The notes: generated from the letters alone by a model not told the origin. A stretch of 64,000 bases of DNA from S015-6 sp964384945 (GCA_964384945.1 CAYLMK010000002.1:248001-312000), one strand, 5' to 3'; positions 33,262-42,284 are shown, numbered from the stretch's first letter. Numbers and translations are program-made.

Positions 33262-34776
33262 CTAGGTGACTCGCCCGTCCTCGGACCCCGTCATGGGGAC
33301 GACCTCCATGCCCGGGTCCTTCCATTCGTAAAGTGCGGAGGTCCTCTCCATCTTCTTGCCTCCCTGAGCGGAAGCGACCGTTTCGCTCGGGCGGATCCAG
33401 GTGAAACATTTCCTGCCGTAGGGCTGCGTGCATTCCACATCGCGGAACGCCGGCGACCAGGTGCCGTTGTTGAGCACCTCGATGCCCCGGTAGAGGAGAT
33501 GCCCCTCCTTGTGCGTGTGGCCGTGGACCACCCTCCTGACCCCCGCAATCCTGGCCGCAACCGGCGCCCGCTTCAAAGCGGTTTCTTGGACGCGACCCAC
33601 ATTCGACGTGACCGACTGGGCATAGAAGATGAATGCGGGCATGAACAGGGCAAAGGGAACGAAGAAGGTCCAGAAGGACACATCGGTGAACACGTTCAGC
33701 ACCGAGAAGATCTGGAAGCTCAGCAAGATGACCAGAAGCAGGAGAAGGGCCCGGTCCAGCCAGAGCTCCCGAAGGACCATCCAGGGATTGTAGATGGCCG
33801 GATGGGCGTGCAGTTCCCGCAGGGACATGACCACAGTGGGCCTTGCGTTCGCCCGTTCCGCGATCGCCCGAATTCTGCCTGGCAACAGCACCGGGTTCCT
33901 GTACGCCGGCAACAGCCCCTCCCGGATCGAGACCAGAAGCGTCGTCGTGGCCCCCCAAAGCCAGGTCCAAAGGAGAAGCGGCTGCACCCGGATGAGGTAC
34001 TTGAAGAAGAAGACAAGATACCCGCGCAGGGACATGATGAAGCTGCTCTCCACGTGCGGATTGAACAGGCCCATCCCGTTGGTCATGTACCTTCCGGCCA
34101 GATTGCCGAAAGGCAGGCGCACAGACCGCCTCGAGCCCTTGCGGATGAGAGGAAAGACCGGGTTCGTACAGAGACAGTAGGCATCGTACTGGCTTCCGTG
34201 CTCGATCAGCGTGTCGCCCTCTGAGATGTAAAACCATTCTGCAAAGGTGACGTTCCCTTGGATACCGTTCGGAAGATCGAGGTGTTCCTGGATCTCCCTC
34301 TGAACGGAAGGCCAGTGCAGCTCGATGTCGTGGTTCCCGATCACAAAGACGACCCGATGCCCGTTGAGCAGAAACGATCGCAAGGCCCGGACGAACAAAG
34401 AGTGGTCTTCAAGGATCCTTCGTATCTTGAATCGGGATTTGGGTTCCTCTGCGTTCAGGCCGCGCCTTCTCTCGAGCCAGCTCACGGAAAACTCGGGGGA
34501 TTCGGGGATGGCCATGACCGAGTCGAAATCAAAGAGGTCGCCGTTCAGCACCAGCTCGATCTGTCCATCGATTCGCTCCTGCAGGTCTTCCAGCAGACGC
34601 TTCAGGCTCGCATCCACGAACAGATCCGGGTGCTTGAATCGCTTCCACAGGGGCTTGTCGGGCGGGGGAATCTCGGCATCGGCCAGATGCACGTCGCTCA
34701 GGACAACCGTGTGGCGGGAGGGGCCGGAACCGGGCCGACCCGATAACTCTTCATCACTTCTTAGCCGCGTCTTCAT
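33262..34776 (-). CDS. Membrane-inserted metallophosphoesterase
   Basis: 504 aa. Dinuclear metal motifs in order: SDVHL (D28, H30), GDLFDFD, GNHDIEL, HGSQYD and GHTHKEG. Between HGSQYD and the last motif lie about 250 residues with several hydrophobic segments (RGYLVFFFKYLIRVQPLLLW, RALLLLLVILLSFQIFSVL, FFVPFALFMPAFIFYAQSV), so the catalytic domain appears split by a membrane hairpin region. Substrate unknown; UDP-DAGn hydrolase LpxH-like enzymes share the fold but lack this insert. Start ATG 34776 with an AT-rich upstream region shared with the divergent PHP gene. Confidence 0.83.
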   Translation of the reverse strand: MKTRLRSDEELSGRPGSGPSRHTVVLSDVHLADAEIPPPDKPLWKRFKHPDLFVDASLKRLLEDLQERIDGQIELVLNGDLFDFDSVMAIPESPEFSVSWLERRRGLNAEEPKSRFKIRRILEDHSLFVRALRSFLLNGHRVVFVIGNHDIELHWPSVQREIQEHLDLPNGIQGNVTFAEWFYISEGDTLIEHGSQYDAYCLCTNPVFPLIRKGSRRSVRLPFGNLAGRYMTNGMGLFNPHVESSFIMSLRGYLVFFFKYLIRVQPLLLWTWLWGATTTLLVSIREGLLPAYRNPVLLPGRIRAIAERANARPTVVMSLRELHAHPAIYNPWMVLRELWLDRALLLLLVILLSFQIFSVLNVFTDVSFWTFFVPFALFMPAFIFYAQSVTSNVGRVQETALKRAPVAARIAGVRRVVHGHTHKEGHLLYRGIEVLNNGTWSPAFRDVECTQPYGRKCFTWIRPSETVASAQGGKKMERTSALYEWKDPGMEVVPMTGSEDGRVT

Positions 34777-34874
34777 CCCAAATTAAAACAACAAGTAAAT
34801 TCTATAAAATAAAAGGCTTCTGCCGACGCCGGGCATCTCAACCCGCCGTTCACGCAGCAAAAAAGGAGATCCGA
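34777..34874. promoter_or_regulatory. AT-rich divergent promoter region
   Basis: 98 bp between divergent genes. Its first 40 bases are strikingly AT-rich against the GC-rich surroundings (AATTAAAACAAC, TTCTATAAAATAAAA). TATAAA-like hexamers occur on the plus strand and TATAGA on the minus strand, but I cannot assign paired -35 boxes with confidence. Confidence 0.35.
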
Positions 34875-35924
34875 ATGACCCTGCCGACCACCGACTGTCC
34901 GCTTCTGCGGCCCCCGAGAGCGTATCTCAAGAAGCTCCTCGAACCGGATCAGGAAGCCCGCATGGTTCGGGAAGGCTGGCACGCGGCCGATCTGCACGTA
35001 CACAGCTTCTGCTCCGATGACGTCCCGCCGGCACCCTCGACCGATCCCAGGCAGCTCTACGAGGAGGGCAAACGGCGCGGACTCAAGTATATCACCTTTA
35101 CCGATCACGACACCATGGACGCCTATGATCGGATCGGCTGGGACCGAGAGGGGCTTGTGCCGGGCGTGGAGTTCAAGATCCTGGACAGGAAGGAAGTGGG
35201 CCACACGATCCACATCAACGTCTACATGCTGGACAAGCGACAGTTCAAGGAGCTGCTGGCCATCTCCCGCAAGGATCGGAGCATCGACCGGTTCCTGGCC
35301 TTCCTGCAAAGCAACGATTTGCCGCACACGTACAACCACCCCTTCTGGTTCGAAGACGGGGAGAGGCCCGAGCCCGAGGCCGTGATCCGGGTGGCAGGCC
35401 GATTTGAGGTCATGGAATACAACCGCGGCAGGATCAGGCCCCTGAACCTTCTGGCCCTGGCACTCGCCGAGGCTTACGAAGCGGGCGTCGTGGCCTGCTC
35501 CGACTCGCACACCGGGGAAACCCTCGGCATGGCCCGCACCTATGCCAAGGGAGAAACCTTTCGGGAGTTCTTCGCAAACATCCGCGATGGCAATGCCCGC
35601 CTCCTGCCCCTCGACATGACACTCCCGAGGCTCATGAGCGAATCAAAGCAGTGGATCGAGTTGGTTCTCAGCATGGATGAGGGGATCGATCCGGAACAGG
35701 TTGCCGCTCTCGACATGGGCGTGAAGCCCCTCAAGTGGTTCTTCCATTCGATGGCCGGAAAAGGGCTCGCCAGCAGGCCCTGGTTCAAGGGAGCCGTCGA
35801 ACGACTTCTCCGGGCCCTGTCCGGCGCCGGTATCGTCCAGTCCCTCTACCTGAAGTCGCAGAATTCGATTGCCCTGAGGATGACCAGGCAGTTGGGACTC
35901 TCGGCCCTGCTGGATCCGGCGTGA
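34875..35924 (+). CDS. PHP-domain phosphoesterase
   Basis: 349 aa. PHP metal-binding motifs: ADLHVHSFCSDD (HxH), ITFTDHDTMDAYD, PGVEFKI, HTYNHPFWFEDG and CSDSHTGE, which together ligate the metal cluster. These proteins hydrolyse phosphate esters (histidinol phosphate, nucleotides or others). The C-terminal 100 aa are helical and unassigned. Ribosome site aaggag eight bases upstream of the ATG. Shares a divergent promoter region with the metallophosphoesterase, so both could serve one phosphate-ester pathway (inference). Confidence 0.85.
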   Translation: MTLPTTDCPLLRPPRAYLKKLLEPDQEARMVREGWHAADLHVHSFCSDDVPPAPSTDPRQLYEEGKRRGLKYITFTDHDTMDAYDRIGWDREGLVPGVEFKILDRKEVGHTIHINVYMLDKRQFKELLAISRKDRSIDRFLAFLQSNDLPHTYNHPFWFEDGERPEPEAVIRVAGRFEVMEYNRGRIRPLNLLALALAEAYEAGVVACSDSHTGETLGMARTYAKGETFREFFANIRDGNARLLPLDMTLPRLMSESKQWIELVLSMDEGIDPEQVAALDMGVKPLKWFFHSMAGKGLASRPWFKGAVERLLRALSGAGIVQSLYLKSQNSIALRMTRQLGLSALLDPA

Positions 35925-35961
35925 CGCCGGTCATGGCGGCCTGCCGCCTCCCCCGACCGCG

Positions 35962-36189
35962 TCAGGAGGCCCCCGCCCTGTCCGCAAGGAGTATCTCCGC
36001 TTCGCTCTTGACGTTGGCCTTGCGCAGGATGTCGTCCATCAGACACCACTTGGTCAGTGCCGACTGGAAGAGGTTCAGTCCGACGAATCCGGTGAAGAGG
36101 AACCAGTAAGGGCTGTGCAGGAGCCCCAGGGCAAGGCTTGCCAGGATGAACGTTCCGGCGATCAGGCGGATCAAGCGTTCGCGACTCAT
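35962..36189 (-). CDS. DUF2892 (YgaP-type) small membrane protein
   Basis: 75 aa. Two hydrophobic helices (LIRLIAGTFILASLALGLL and YWFLFTGFVGLNLFQSALT) separated by a short loop, followed by C-L-M-D-D-I-L, the pattern of the inner-membrane DUF2892 domain found at the C terminus of rhodanese YgaP. No rhodanese domain is present. ATG 36189 has a ggaga site. Role unknown. Confidence 0.75.
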   Translation of the reverse strand: MSRERLIRLIAGTFILASLALGLLHSPYWFLFTGFVGLNLFQSALTKWCLMDDILRKANVKSEAEILLADRAGAS

Positions 36190-36321
36190 GTTTCGTCTCC
36201 TTCTTTGATTGATTCCCATGACCGATCTGGCCTTTTTACGTCATGAGAGACCGGGAGACGGAGAATGGTTTCACGCAGGCAAGGAGATCCTTCCGCTCGG
36301 TTGCCTCCCCCTGCATCCCCG

Positions 36322-37203
36322 CTATGATCGGCCCTTCCCTTTGCCCTTCTTCTGTTTGCCGGTCCCTCTCTGTTCCGACCTCGACGGCCTCAGACCGGAT
36401 GTCGGCACAGGATTCCGAAGGGTGTGCACCAGGCCGATCACGCCGATCAGAACGAAGGGAATCGACAGCCACTGTCCCATGGTCAGAGGAGACCGCTCCG
36501 GGGAGAGGACCTGGTATTCCTTGAAAAACTCCACGATGAAGCGGCCGGAGAAGTAAAGGAGGAAGAAAAGGTGCGCCAGCAGGCCCAGGGGGCGCTCCTC
36601 CTTGTATTTTCTGTCAACGAAATAGAGTGCGAGGAGGACAAAAAGACCGAGGAAGACCTCGTAGATCTGGCTCGGATGACGGCCGGGGACTTGATCGAGG
36701 GGCAGATGGCTGTCATTGACACACCGGGGGAATCTCACGGCCCACGGAACATCCGTCACGCGGCCCACGATCTCGCTGTTCATGAGGTTTCCGATGCGGA
36801 CCATGAGCGCGCCCAGCGCGGCGGACATGGAGAACCGGTCCAGCACCTCCCTCTTCGAAAGATGCAAATGCCTCGCATAGAGAACCAGGACCAGGACCAG
36901 CCCGACAGTGGCCCCGTGGCTGGCCAGGCCGCCCCGCCAGATGTAGAGGATCTCGAGGGGATTGGCCAGATACCGGCCCGGATCGTAGAACAGAACCTGC
37001 CCGAGCCGGGCGCCCGCGATCACCGCGATGGCGCCCCACAGAAAGAAGCCTTCCGCCTCCTTCTGCGTGTGCCCGCCCCGGAGCATCTGCCACTGCCAGA
37101 GATAGTACCCCCCGATCAGCATGAGCGCGAACAGGAGCCCGTAGTAGCGAATCTGGACCGGGCCGAGCTTCAGCAGCACAGGCGAAACATCCCAGACAAA
37201 CAC
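36322..37203 (-). CDS. lgt: Prolipoprotein diacylglyceryl transferase
   Basis: 293-aa polytopic enzyme that adds diacylglyceryl to the lipobox cysteine of prolipoproteins. Motifs: YYGLLFALMLIGGYYL, ARLGQVLFYDP, WRGGLASHGATVG (catalytic His), MVRIGNLMNSEIVGR (Arg/Asn signature), RHPSQIYE and the last helix before a lysine-rich tail. GTG 37203 has an aaaggag site seven bases upstream. The highly basic C terminus (GKQKKGKGKGRS) is longer than usual. Needed for the lipoproteins at 4.5 and 13.4 kb. Confidence 0.95.
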   Translation of the reverse strand: MFVWDVSPVLLKLGPVQIRYYGLLFALMLIGGYYLWQWQMLRGGHTQKEAEGFFLWGAIAVIAGARLGQVLFYDPGRYLANPLEILYIWRGGLASHGATVGLVLVLVLYARHLHLSKREVLDRFSMSAALGALMVRIGNLMNSEIVGRVTDVPWAVRFPRCVNDSHLPLDQVPGRHPSQIYEVFLGLFVLLALYFVDRKYKEERPLGLLAHLFFLLYFSGRFIVEFFKEYQVLSPERSPLTMGQWLSIPFVLIGVIGLVHTLRNPVPTSGLRPSRSEQRGTGKQKKGKGKGRS

Positions 37204-37452
37204 GGCGCGACTCCTTTCTTGTGAGCTTCGGCTGCGCCGCAAGGCCCTCCAGGGCCATTCGGCCGAAAGTGCCCGACCCGGCGCTCCGGTCAGTCTAACC
37301 GGTTTCCAGGCAAATTGCGATCCGCCCGGCGGGGGCATTCGAGACGGAGAAAGGGGCTATATCAACCTTCGGCACTTGTGATATGGTTGCAGGGTCGGGA
37401 CGGTGGGAGGCCTGATCCCGCCCAACTCCCAAACGGATCGGAGCCGGAGAGA

Positions 37453-38514
37453 ATGGGCCAACTCGTCTTCGTCGTCTTCGCCGTGCTCGCCATCTCCTTT
37501 CTGTGTTCCCTGCTCGAGGCCGTCCTTCTCTCGATGTCCCGCCCGTATATCCAGACCCTGATCGACAGGGAAAGCCGCTCAGGGCATACCCTCCTGCGCC
37601 TCAAGGAACGGATCGAAGAGCCGATTTCGGCGATTCTCACGCTCAACACGATGGCCAACACCGTGGGGGCGACCTTTGCCGGAGCCTTGGCCCTGCAAAG
37701 GTTCGGATCCGAGTGGATGGCCCTGTTCTCTGCCATTCTCGCCTTTCTCGTGCTCACCTGCTCCGAAATCATTCCAAAGACGTTGGGCGCCATCTACTGG
37801 AAGTCTCTTGGACCCTTCGCCGCCTACCTGCTCAGGGGCATGGTTTTCCTGTTAAAGCCTCTGATCGTCCCGATGAACGCTGTCTCGAGATGGCTGAGAA
37901 GAGGAGCTTCCCTACCCCCCATGAGCAAGGAGGAGATCCGCAACGCGGTCCGGATCGGCTACTCCCTCGGCGTTCTGCAGCCCACCGAATTCGAGATCAT
38001 GGAGAACATGTTCCGGCTTCGTTCCGTGCAGGTCAAGGACATCATGACCCCCCGCACCGTAACGTTCTGGCTTCCGCCAACCCTGAAGATCCAAGAACTC
38101 TGCGACCAGCACCGGCAGCTTCGATTCTCCCGCATTCCCCTTTACAACCCTCGCGAGAACACGATCGAAGGGGTGGTCATGCGCCGCGATGTCATGACCA
38201 AGATCGCGGAGCGGCAGACCGACCTGGAATTGAAATCCCTGGCCAGGCCTCCGGAATTCATCATCGAGACGATGAGCGTCTACGAGCTCCTCAACCTTCT
38301 TGTATCGCAGAGGGTGCACCTTGCCATTGTCCTGAACGAATACGGGGACTTCATCGGAATCGTCACGATGGAGGACGCCATCGAAACCCTGCTTGGAAAG
38401 GAAATCGTCGACGAATTCGATGAGGTCGTCGACATGCGAGAGCTTGCCCGGGAAAGAAGGTCGCGATTCGCCGACCGAACCCGAAAAAAGGAGGGCCCCG
38501 AGCCGGGGGGATGA
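37453..38514 (+). CDS. CNNM/CorC-type membrane protein with CBS pair
   Basis: 353 aa. The N-terminal DUF21/CNNM domain has about four helices (LVFVVFAVLAISFLCSLLEAVLLSM, NTMANTVGATFAGALAL, CSEIIPKTLGAIYW). A cytoplasmic CBS pair follows (VKDIMTPRTVTFWLPPTLKIQE and LAIVLNEYGDFIGIVTMEDAIETLLG). Probably a Mg or other cation exporter. It lacks the C-terminal CorC_HlyC domain, ending soon after the CBS pair. ATG 37453 follows ggaga. The amylase-family gene begins seven bases after its stop. Confidence 0.88.
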   Translation: MGQLVFVVFAVLAISFLCSLLEAVLLSMSRPYIQTLIDRESRSGHTLLRLKERIEEPISAILTLNTMANTVGATFAGALALQRFGSEWMALFSAILAFLVLTCSEIIPKTLGAIYWKSLGPFAAYLLRGMVFLLKPLIVPMNAVSRWLRRGASLPPMSKEEIRNAVRIGYSLGVLQPTEFEIMENMFRLRSVQVKDIMTPRTVTFWLPPTLKIQELCDQHRQLRFSRIPLYNPRENTIEGVVMRRDVMTKIAERQTDLELKSLARPPEFIIETMSVYELLNLLVSQRVHLAIVLNEYGDFIGIVTMEDAIETLLGKEIVDEFDEVVDMRELARERRSRFADRTRKKEGPEPGG

Positions 38515-38521
38515 ACGCCGC

Positions 38522-40042
38522 ATGAAGCAACTTCCCGAAAACCCGCAGATCTACGAAATCAACAGCCGGGTCTGGCTTGCCGGCCTCTCGCGCCAGGTGG
38601 GGCACCGGATTACCCTGAGCCAGATCCCCCCGGAAGAGTGGGAGCGCCTCCGCGGATTGGGGATGGATCTCGTGTGGATGATGGGCGTGTGGCTGCACAG
38701 CCCGCAGGGCGTCCGCATCGCGCGGAGCCATTCGGACTTGCAAGGGGCGTACCGCCAGGCCCTGCCCGATTTCACTCCGGACGACGTGATCGGATCCCCT
38801 TACGCCGTGGCCGACTACCGGCTCGACCCGTCCCTCGGCGCGGAATCGGACCTTTCCATACTCAGGAAGAATCTGCACAAGGCGGGACTCGGCCTGGTTC
38901 TGGACTTCGTGCCGAATCACACCGCCCGTGACCACCCCTGGGTCCGTTCCCACCCGGAGCGTTTCGTGCATACGGACTCTCCGCAGACGTTCGCGCCGGG
39001 CGAATCCTTCGAGATACGTTGCGCCGACGGACGGAAGCGATGGATCGCACACGGCCGGGACCCCTATTTCCCTCCCTGGACCGACACGGCCCAGATCTTC
39101 CCTCTGAGCCCGGAGACCCGCGGAGAGGTCGGCACATTACTCCGGCGGATCGCGCGGCTCTGCGACGGGCTCCGTTGCGACATGGCCATGCTCGTCCTGA
39201 ACCGCGTCTTCGAACGGACCTGGAAGGGCTGGATGGATGCCCAGGACCGCCGCACGCCGGAGACGGAGTACTGGGCTGAGGTCCTGGGTTCCCTGAAGGC
39301 CGAACAGCCGGACTTCCTGCTCATGGCCGAGGTTTACTGGGGCCTGGAGCCAGAACTGCTCGCCCTGGGATTCGACTACGTGTATGACAAGGCCGGGTAC
39401 GACCGCCTGCGGGCCTTCGACGTGACGGGCTACAGACAAGGCCTGGCGGACGAAGGAGACGGACGGTCCAGGCGTGTACGTTTCCTTGAGAATCACGACG
39501 AGGACCGCATGGCGGCCGTCTTTCCGGCCGGGGCGTTCCGGAGCACCGCCGTGCTGCACGCCACGTCCCCCGGATTGAGGCTATTCCACCACGGCCAGCT
39601 GGAAGGGCTCAGGACGAGGCTGCCCGTGCAGCTCGGCCGCGAGCCGGACGAGGCGCCGGACACCGCTGCGGCCGCATTCTACCGGAGGCTGCTCGATATC
39701 ACGAAGGAACCAATCTTCAAGCGAGGCCGGGCGGACGTTTTGTCCGTGACGCCCGCCTTCAACGGAGATGAGGGATTCCGCTCTCTGGTCGGGTTCGCTT
39801 ACCGGCACGGCCGGGAGGTTGGCCTGGCGGCCGTGAACCAGAGCGACCAGACCGCTTCCGGCTATCTGCGGTTCCCGCAGGGATTCTGGGAGGGCTGGAG
39901 CCGCGTGGAGCTTCGCGAGAGGCTTGTCGAGCCCCACGAGGTCTATGTTCGGGAGCGAGAGGATTTGGAGGCCCGGGGCCTCTATGTCCGGCTGGAGCCC
40001 TTCGCCTTCCACCTTCTGACCGCCTCACGTTCCGAAGGCTAG
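38522..40042 (+). CDS. GH13 alpha-amylase family protein
   Basis: 506 aa. GH13 conserved regions: LDFVPNHTARDHPWV (region I), GLRCDMAMLVL (region II with the Asp nucleophile), LLMAEVYWG (region III, acid/base Glu) and FLENHDEDR (region IV, third Asp). All catalytic residues are present. No signal peptide, so it acts on cytoplasmic glucan or an alpha-glucosyl metabolite; exact specificity is unclear. Starts seven bases after the CNNM gene and overlaps the convergent hydrolase by 18 bp. Confidence 0.85.
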   Translation: MKQLPENPQIYEINSRVWLAGLSRQVGHRITLSQIPPEEWERLRGLGMDLVWMMGVWLHSPQGVRIARSHSDLQGAYRQALPDFTPDDVIGSPYAVADYRLDPSLGAESDLSILRKNLHKAGLGLVLDFVPNHTARDHPWVRSHPERFVHTDSPQTFAPGESFEIRCADGRKRWIAHGRDPYFPPWTDTAQIFPLSPETRGEVGTLLRRIARLCDGLRCDMAMLVLNRVFERTWKGWMDAQDRRTPETEYWAEVLGSLKAEQPDFLLMAEVYWGLEPELLALGFDYVYDKAGYDRLRAFDVTGYRQGLADEGDGRSRRVRFLENHDEDRMAAVFPAGAFRSTAVLHATSPGLRLFHHGQLEGLRTRLPVQLGREPDEAPDTAAAAFYRRLLDITKEPIFKRGRADVLSVTPAFNGDEGFRSLVGFAYRHGREVGLAAVNQSDQTASGYLRFPQGFWEGWSRVELRERLVEPHEVYVREREDLEARGLYVRLEPFAFHLLTASRSEG

Positions 40043-40870
40043 GTCCTGGAAGAATCGCTCCATCTCACGCAGAACCGCCTCCGGCTTCTCCTCGGGGATG
40101 TTGTGTCCGCATCCCGGGATGGTACGCAATCGGCTTCCGCGGATGCCCCTGTGAAAGATCTCCCCCATCTCGGGAGGAAGGGCCGTGTCCCGTTCCCCCC
40201 AACAAATCAGGGTGGGACAGCCGATTTCGGAGAGCCTGGAATCCACGAGGTCCTTCTCGGTGATATTCACGTAGGAACGGACAGCGGCCCGCAAGCCGGC
40301 CCAGGAACGTAACGTCAGAGTCGTGTAACGGTACTCCTTCAGGAGTATCCTGTGAGCCATGCCCCGAGGGTAGATCCTTGCCAGAACCCAGTACTTGAGA
40401 TCCCGGGGCAGCATGAGGGCCCACGGCACCAGGTATCGAAACACGGGCAGGCCGGAAAGCGTAAAGAGCCAGTGAACGCGAGCCCGCACGCCGCTGGAGT
40501 TGAGCAGGACCAGGGCCCGGACATCCTCGGGATATTCAAGACAGTAGCGTGTGGACAGGAATCCGCCGAATGAGGTTCCCGCCAGGCAAAAGGGCCTGAA
40601 ACCGATTTCGTCCACGAACTCCCGAATGTACGACAGGTAGTCCCGGATCGTATAGTCGATGCGGGGCTTGTCGGAAAGCCCGCTTCCCGGCAGGTCCATG
40701 GCCAGAACGCGGTGGGTCTTGGCAAGCTCCGGGAGAACCTTTCTCCATTGAAAGGAATTGCCCGTCCAGCCGTGCACCAGCAGCAGGTGCGGCCCGGCTC
40801 CTTCCTCTCGATAGAAAATGCGACTGCCCCGCGAGAGGGCGCGCTTGCCCTTCCAGAATGTATCGGCCAC
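40025..40870 (-). CDS. Alpha/beta hydrolase
   Basis: 281 aa. HGWTGNSFQW (oxyanion-hole region), DLPGSGLSDKP, nucleophile elbow AGTSFGG with Ser, LICWGERDTALPP carrying the acid and GCGHNIPEEKPEAV with the histidine. A complete catalytic triad can therefore be placed. A cap region of moderate length is hydrophobic. Substrate unknown. Its 3' end overlaps the end of the convergent GH13 gene. Confidence 0.85.
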   Translation of the reverse strand: MADTFWKGKRALSRGSRIFYREEGAGPHLLLVHGWTGNSFQWRKVLPELAKTHRVLAMDLPGSGLSDKPRIDYTIRDYLSYIREFVDEIGFRPFCLAGTSFGGFLSTRYCLEYPEDVRALVLLNSSGVRARVHWLFTLSGLPVFRYLVPWALMLPRDLKYWVLARIYPRGMAHRILLKEYRYTTLTLRSWAGLRAAVRSYVNITEKDLVDSRLSEIGCPTLICWGERDTALPPEMGEIFHRGIRGSRLRTIPGCGHNIPEEKPEAVLREMERFFQDLAFGT

Positions 40871-41202
40871 TTGCGTCCCTGTGTGCCGGCCTCCTCCGAC
40901 TACTCACAAGCCGCAGAGTCTGACCGGTCGTCGTCCGGAACTACCCTTGGGTGATTCAGGATGACACAGAGGAGGTCAGAAATCGAGGCGAGCGGCCATA
41001 CGTAACGCCCCGTCGCTCCATGTGCCTTCGGCCGAAGAGTGCGGGAGATCCCTTGTGTCTGTCTCTGCAAGCGCACCTCGAAGAATTCGCGGAGCCGGAA
41101 AAAAACACTTGACATACTAATCCTAGCAGACTAGTATGATATATATCGTGCCAAAAACCGATCCCTAGCCCACCCGATCCTGCGGTGGGGAAAGCGGCAG
41201 GG
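40871..41202. other. 332-bp intergenic region between the hydrolase and Rrf2 genes
   Basis: Divergent region. The distal half holds the promoter and dyad described separately at 41109-41138. I see nothing else supportable in 40871-41100. Confidence 0.5.
41109..41138 (+). promoter_or_regulatory. Promoter with overlapping dyad upstream of the Rrf2 gene
   Basis: TTGACA (41109-41114), 17 bases, TAGTAT (41132-41137). A 7-bp inverted repeat CATACTA (41113-41119) and TAGTATG (41132-41138) is spaced by 12 bases and covers the -35/-10 region. Its spacing and A/T ends resemble type-1 IscR/Rrf2 sites, so autoregulation is likely. Confidence 0.6.
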
Positions 41203-41727
41203 ATGAAGATATCCACCCGCCCCCGATACGCACTCCGTTTGATGCTCGACATTTCACGAAACGCCAGAGACGACAAGCCGGTCCATCTTCGCGAAATCGC
41301 GCGACGCAACCGGCTCTCCAAGGGCTACCTGGAGCAGTTGGTTGTCTCCCTCAAAAACGCGCAGTTGATCCGCAGTTCCAGCGGAAGAGGCGGCGGGTAC
41401 CGCCTCTTCAAGGCGCCGGAGCAGATCAGCCTGCTCGATATCTTCGAAGCCACCATCGGCCCGATCAACATCGTGGAATGCCTGGCCCACCCGGAGGAAT
41501 GCATGCGCTCGAACTACTGCGAATGCCGGATCCTCTGGGAACTCCTCAACGTGAAGATCATGGATCTTCTGGGGGGGTACTCGCTGAAGGATCTGTCGAA
41601 CGAGGGGGGCATCGAGCGGATGTTGGACGAACTGAGGACCTATTGCGAGAAGCGGGGCTCCGTTTCGCTGCGGCGGGACGTTGCGGACGTTCTGACCCAT
41701 CTCACGGATGAAAAGGGTTGTGTGTGA
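41203..41727 (+). CDS. Rrf2-family regulator with cluster cysteines
   Basis: 174 aa. N-terminal winged helix with the Rrf2 signature MKISTRPRYALRLMLDISRN, LREIARRNRLSKGYLEQLVVSLKNAQLIRSSSGRGGGYRL (about 32-71). Three to four cysteines (VEC, EEC, NYCEC; spacing C-x6-C-x5-C-x-C) lie where IscR/NsrR bind an Fe-S cluster, so it probably senses iron-sulfur status, oxygen or NO. It heads a long co-directional gene run of redox and signalling proteins and has a dyad over its promoter. Confidence 0.87.
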   Translation: MKISTRPRYALRLMLDISRNARDDKPVHLREIARRNRLSKGYLEQLVVSLKNAQLIRSSSGRGGGYRLFKAPEQISLLDIFEATIGPINIVECLAHPEECMRSNYCECRILWELLNVKIMDLLGGYSLKDLSNEGGIERMLDELRTYCEKRGSVSLRRDVADVLTHLTDEKGCV

Positions 41728-41759
41728 CTCACCACGTTTCCATGGCTGCGGGGGAGGAC

Positions 41760-42284
41760 ATGACAGAGAAGTATGTGAACGGCAAGACGATCCGTCTCAT
41801 GAAGGGCGACGTAACGGATCTGGAAGTGGACGCCTTTGCCTTGTATGCCTCGGAGAATCTGGTCCTGGGCTCCGGCTACGGAACAGCCGTCGCCGTGCGC
41901 GGGGGCCCCAAGATCCAGGAAGAGCTCAACGGCAGCGGGCCCCTGCCGGTGGGCGAAGCCGTCGTGACCGGGGCGGGAGAGATGAAAGCCCGCTATATCA
42001 TCCACGCCGTAGGGCCCAAGTTCCGTGAGGCGGACGAAGAGCCGAAGCTCCGGAAAACCATGCTTTCGGCCCTCCGGTGTGCCGAGGAAAAGGGTGCGAA
42101 GCGCGTCGCCTTTCCCGCCATGGGAACAGGATTCTACGGGGTCCCCGTGGACCTGTGCGCCCGGGTCATGCTCTCGACGATCAAGGAGCGCCTGAGCGGG
42201 CCGACTTCGCTCGAAGAGGTCATCGTCTGCGTGCGCGACACAAGGGAAATCGGCCCCTTCAGCACCCAGTTGGAGAACCTGTAA
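41760..42284 (+). CDS. Macro-domain protein
   Basis: 174 aa consisting of one macro domain: IRLMKGDVTDLEVDAFALYAS, SGYGTAVAVRGGPKIQEEL, GEAVVTGAGEMKARYIIHAVGP, KRVAFPAMGTGFYGVPVDLCARVM. Macro domains bind or hydrolyse ADP-ribose derivatives. The usual VNAAN segment is replaced by ALYASENLVLGSG, so it lacks the Asn often needed for hydrolysis. Start uncertain: ATG 41760 follows gggggagg closely; ATG 41742 is possible. Sits between Rrf2 and the cytochrome b gene. Confidence 0.8.
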   Translation: MTEKYVNGKTIRLMKGDVTDLEVDAFALYASENLVLGSGYGTAVAVRGGPKIQEELNGSGPLPVGEAVVTGAGEMKARYIIHAVGPKFREADEEPKLRKTMLSALRCAEEKGAKRVAFPAMGTGFYGVPVDLCARVMLSTIKERLSGPTSLEEVIVCVRDTREIGPFSTQLENL

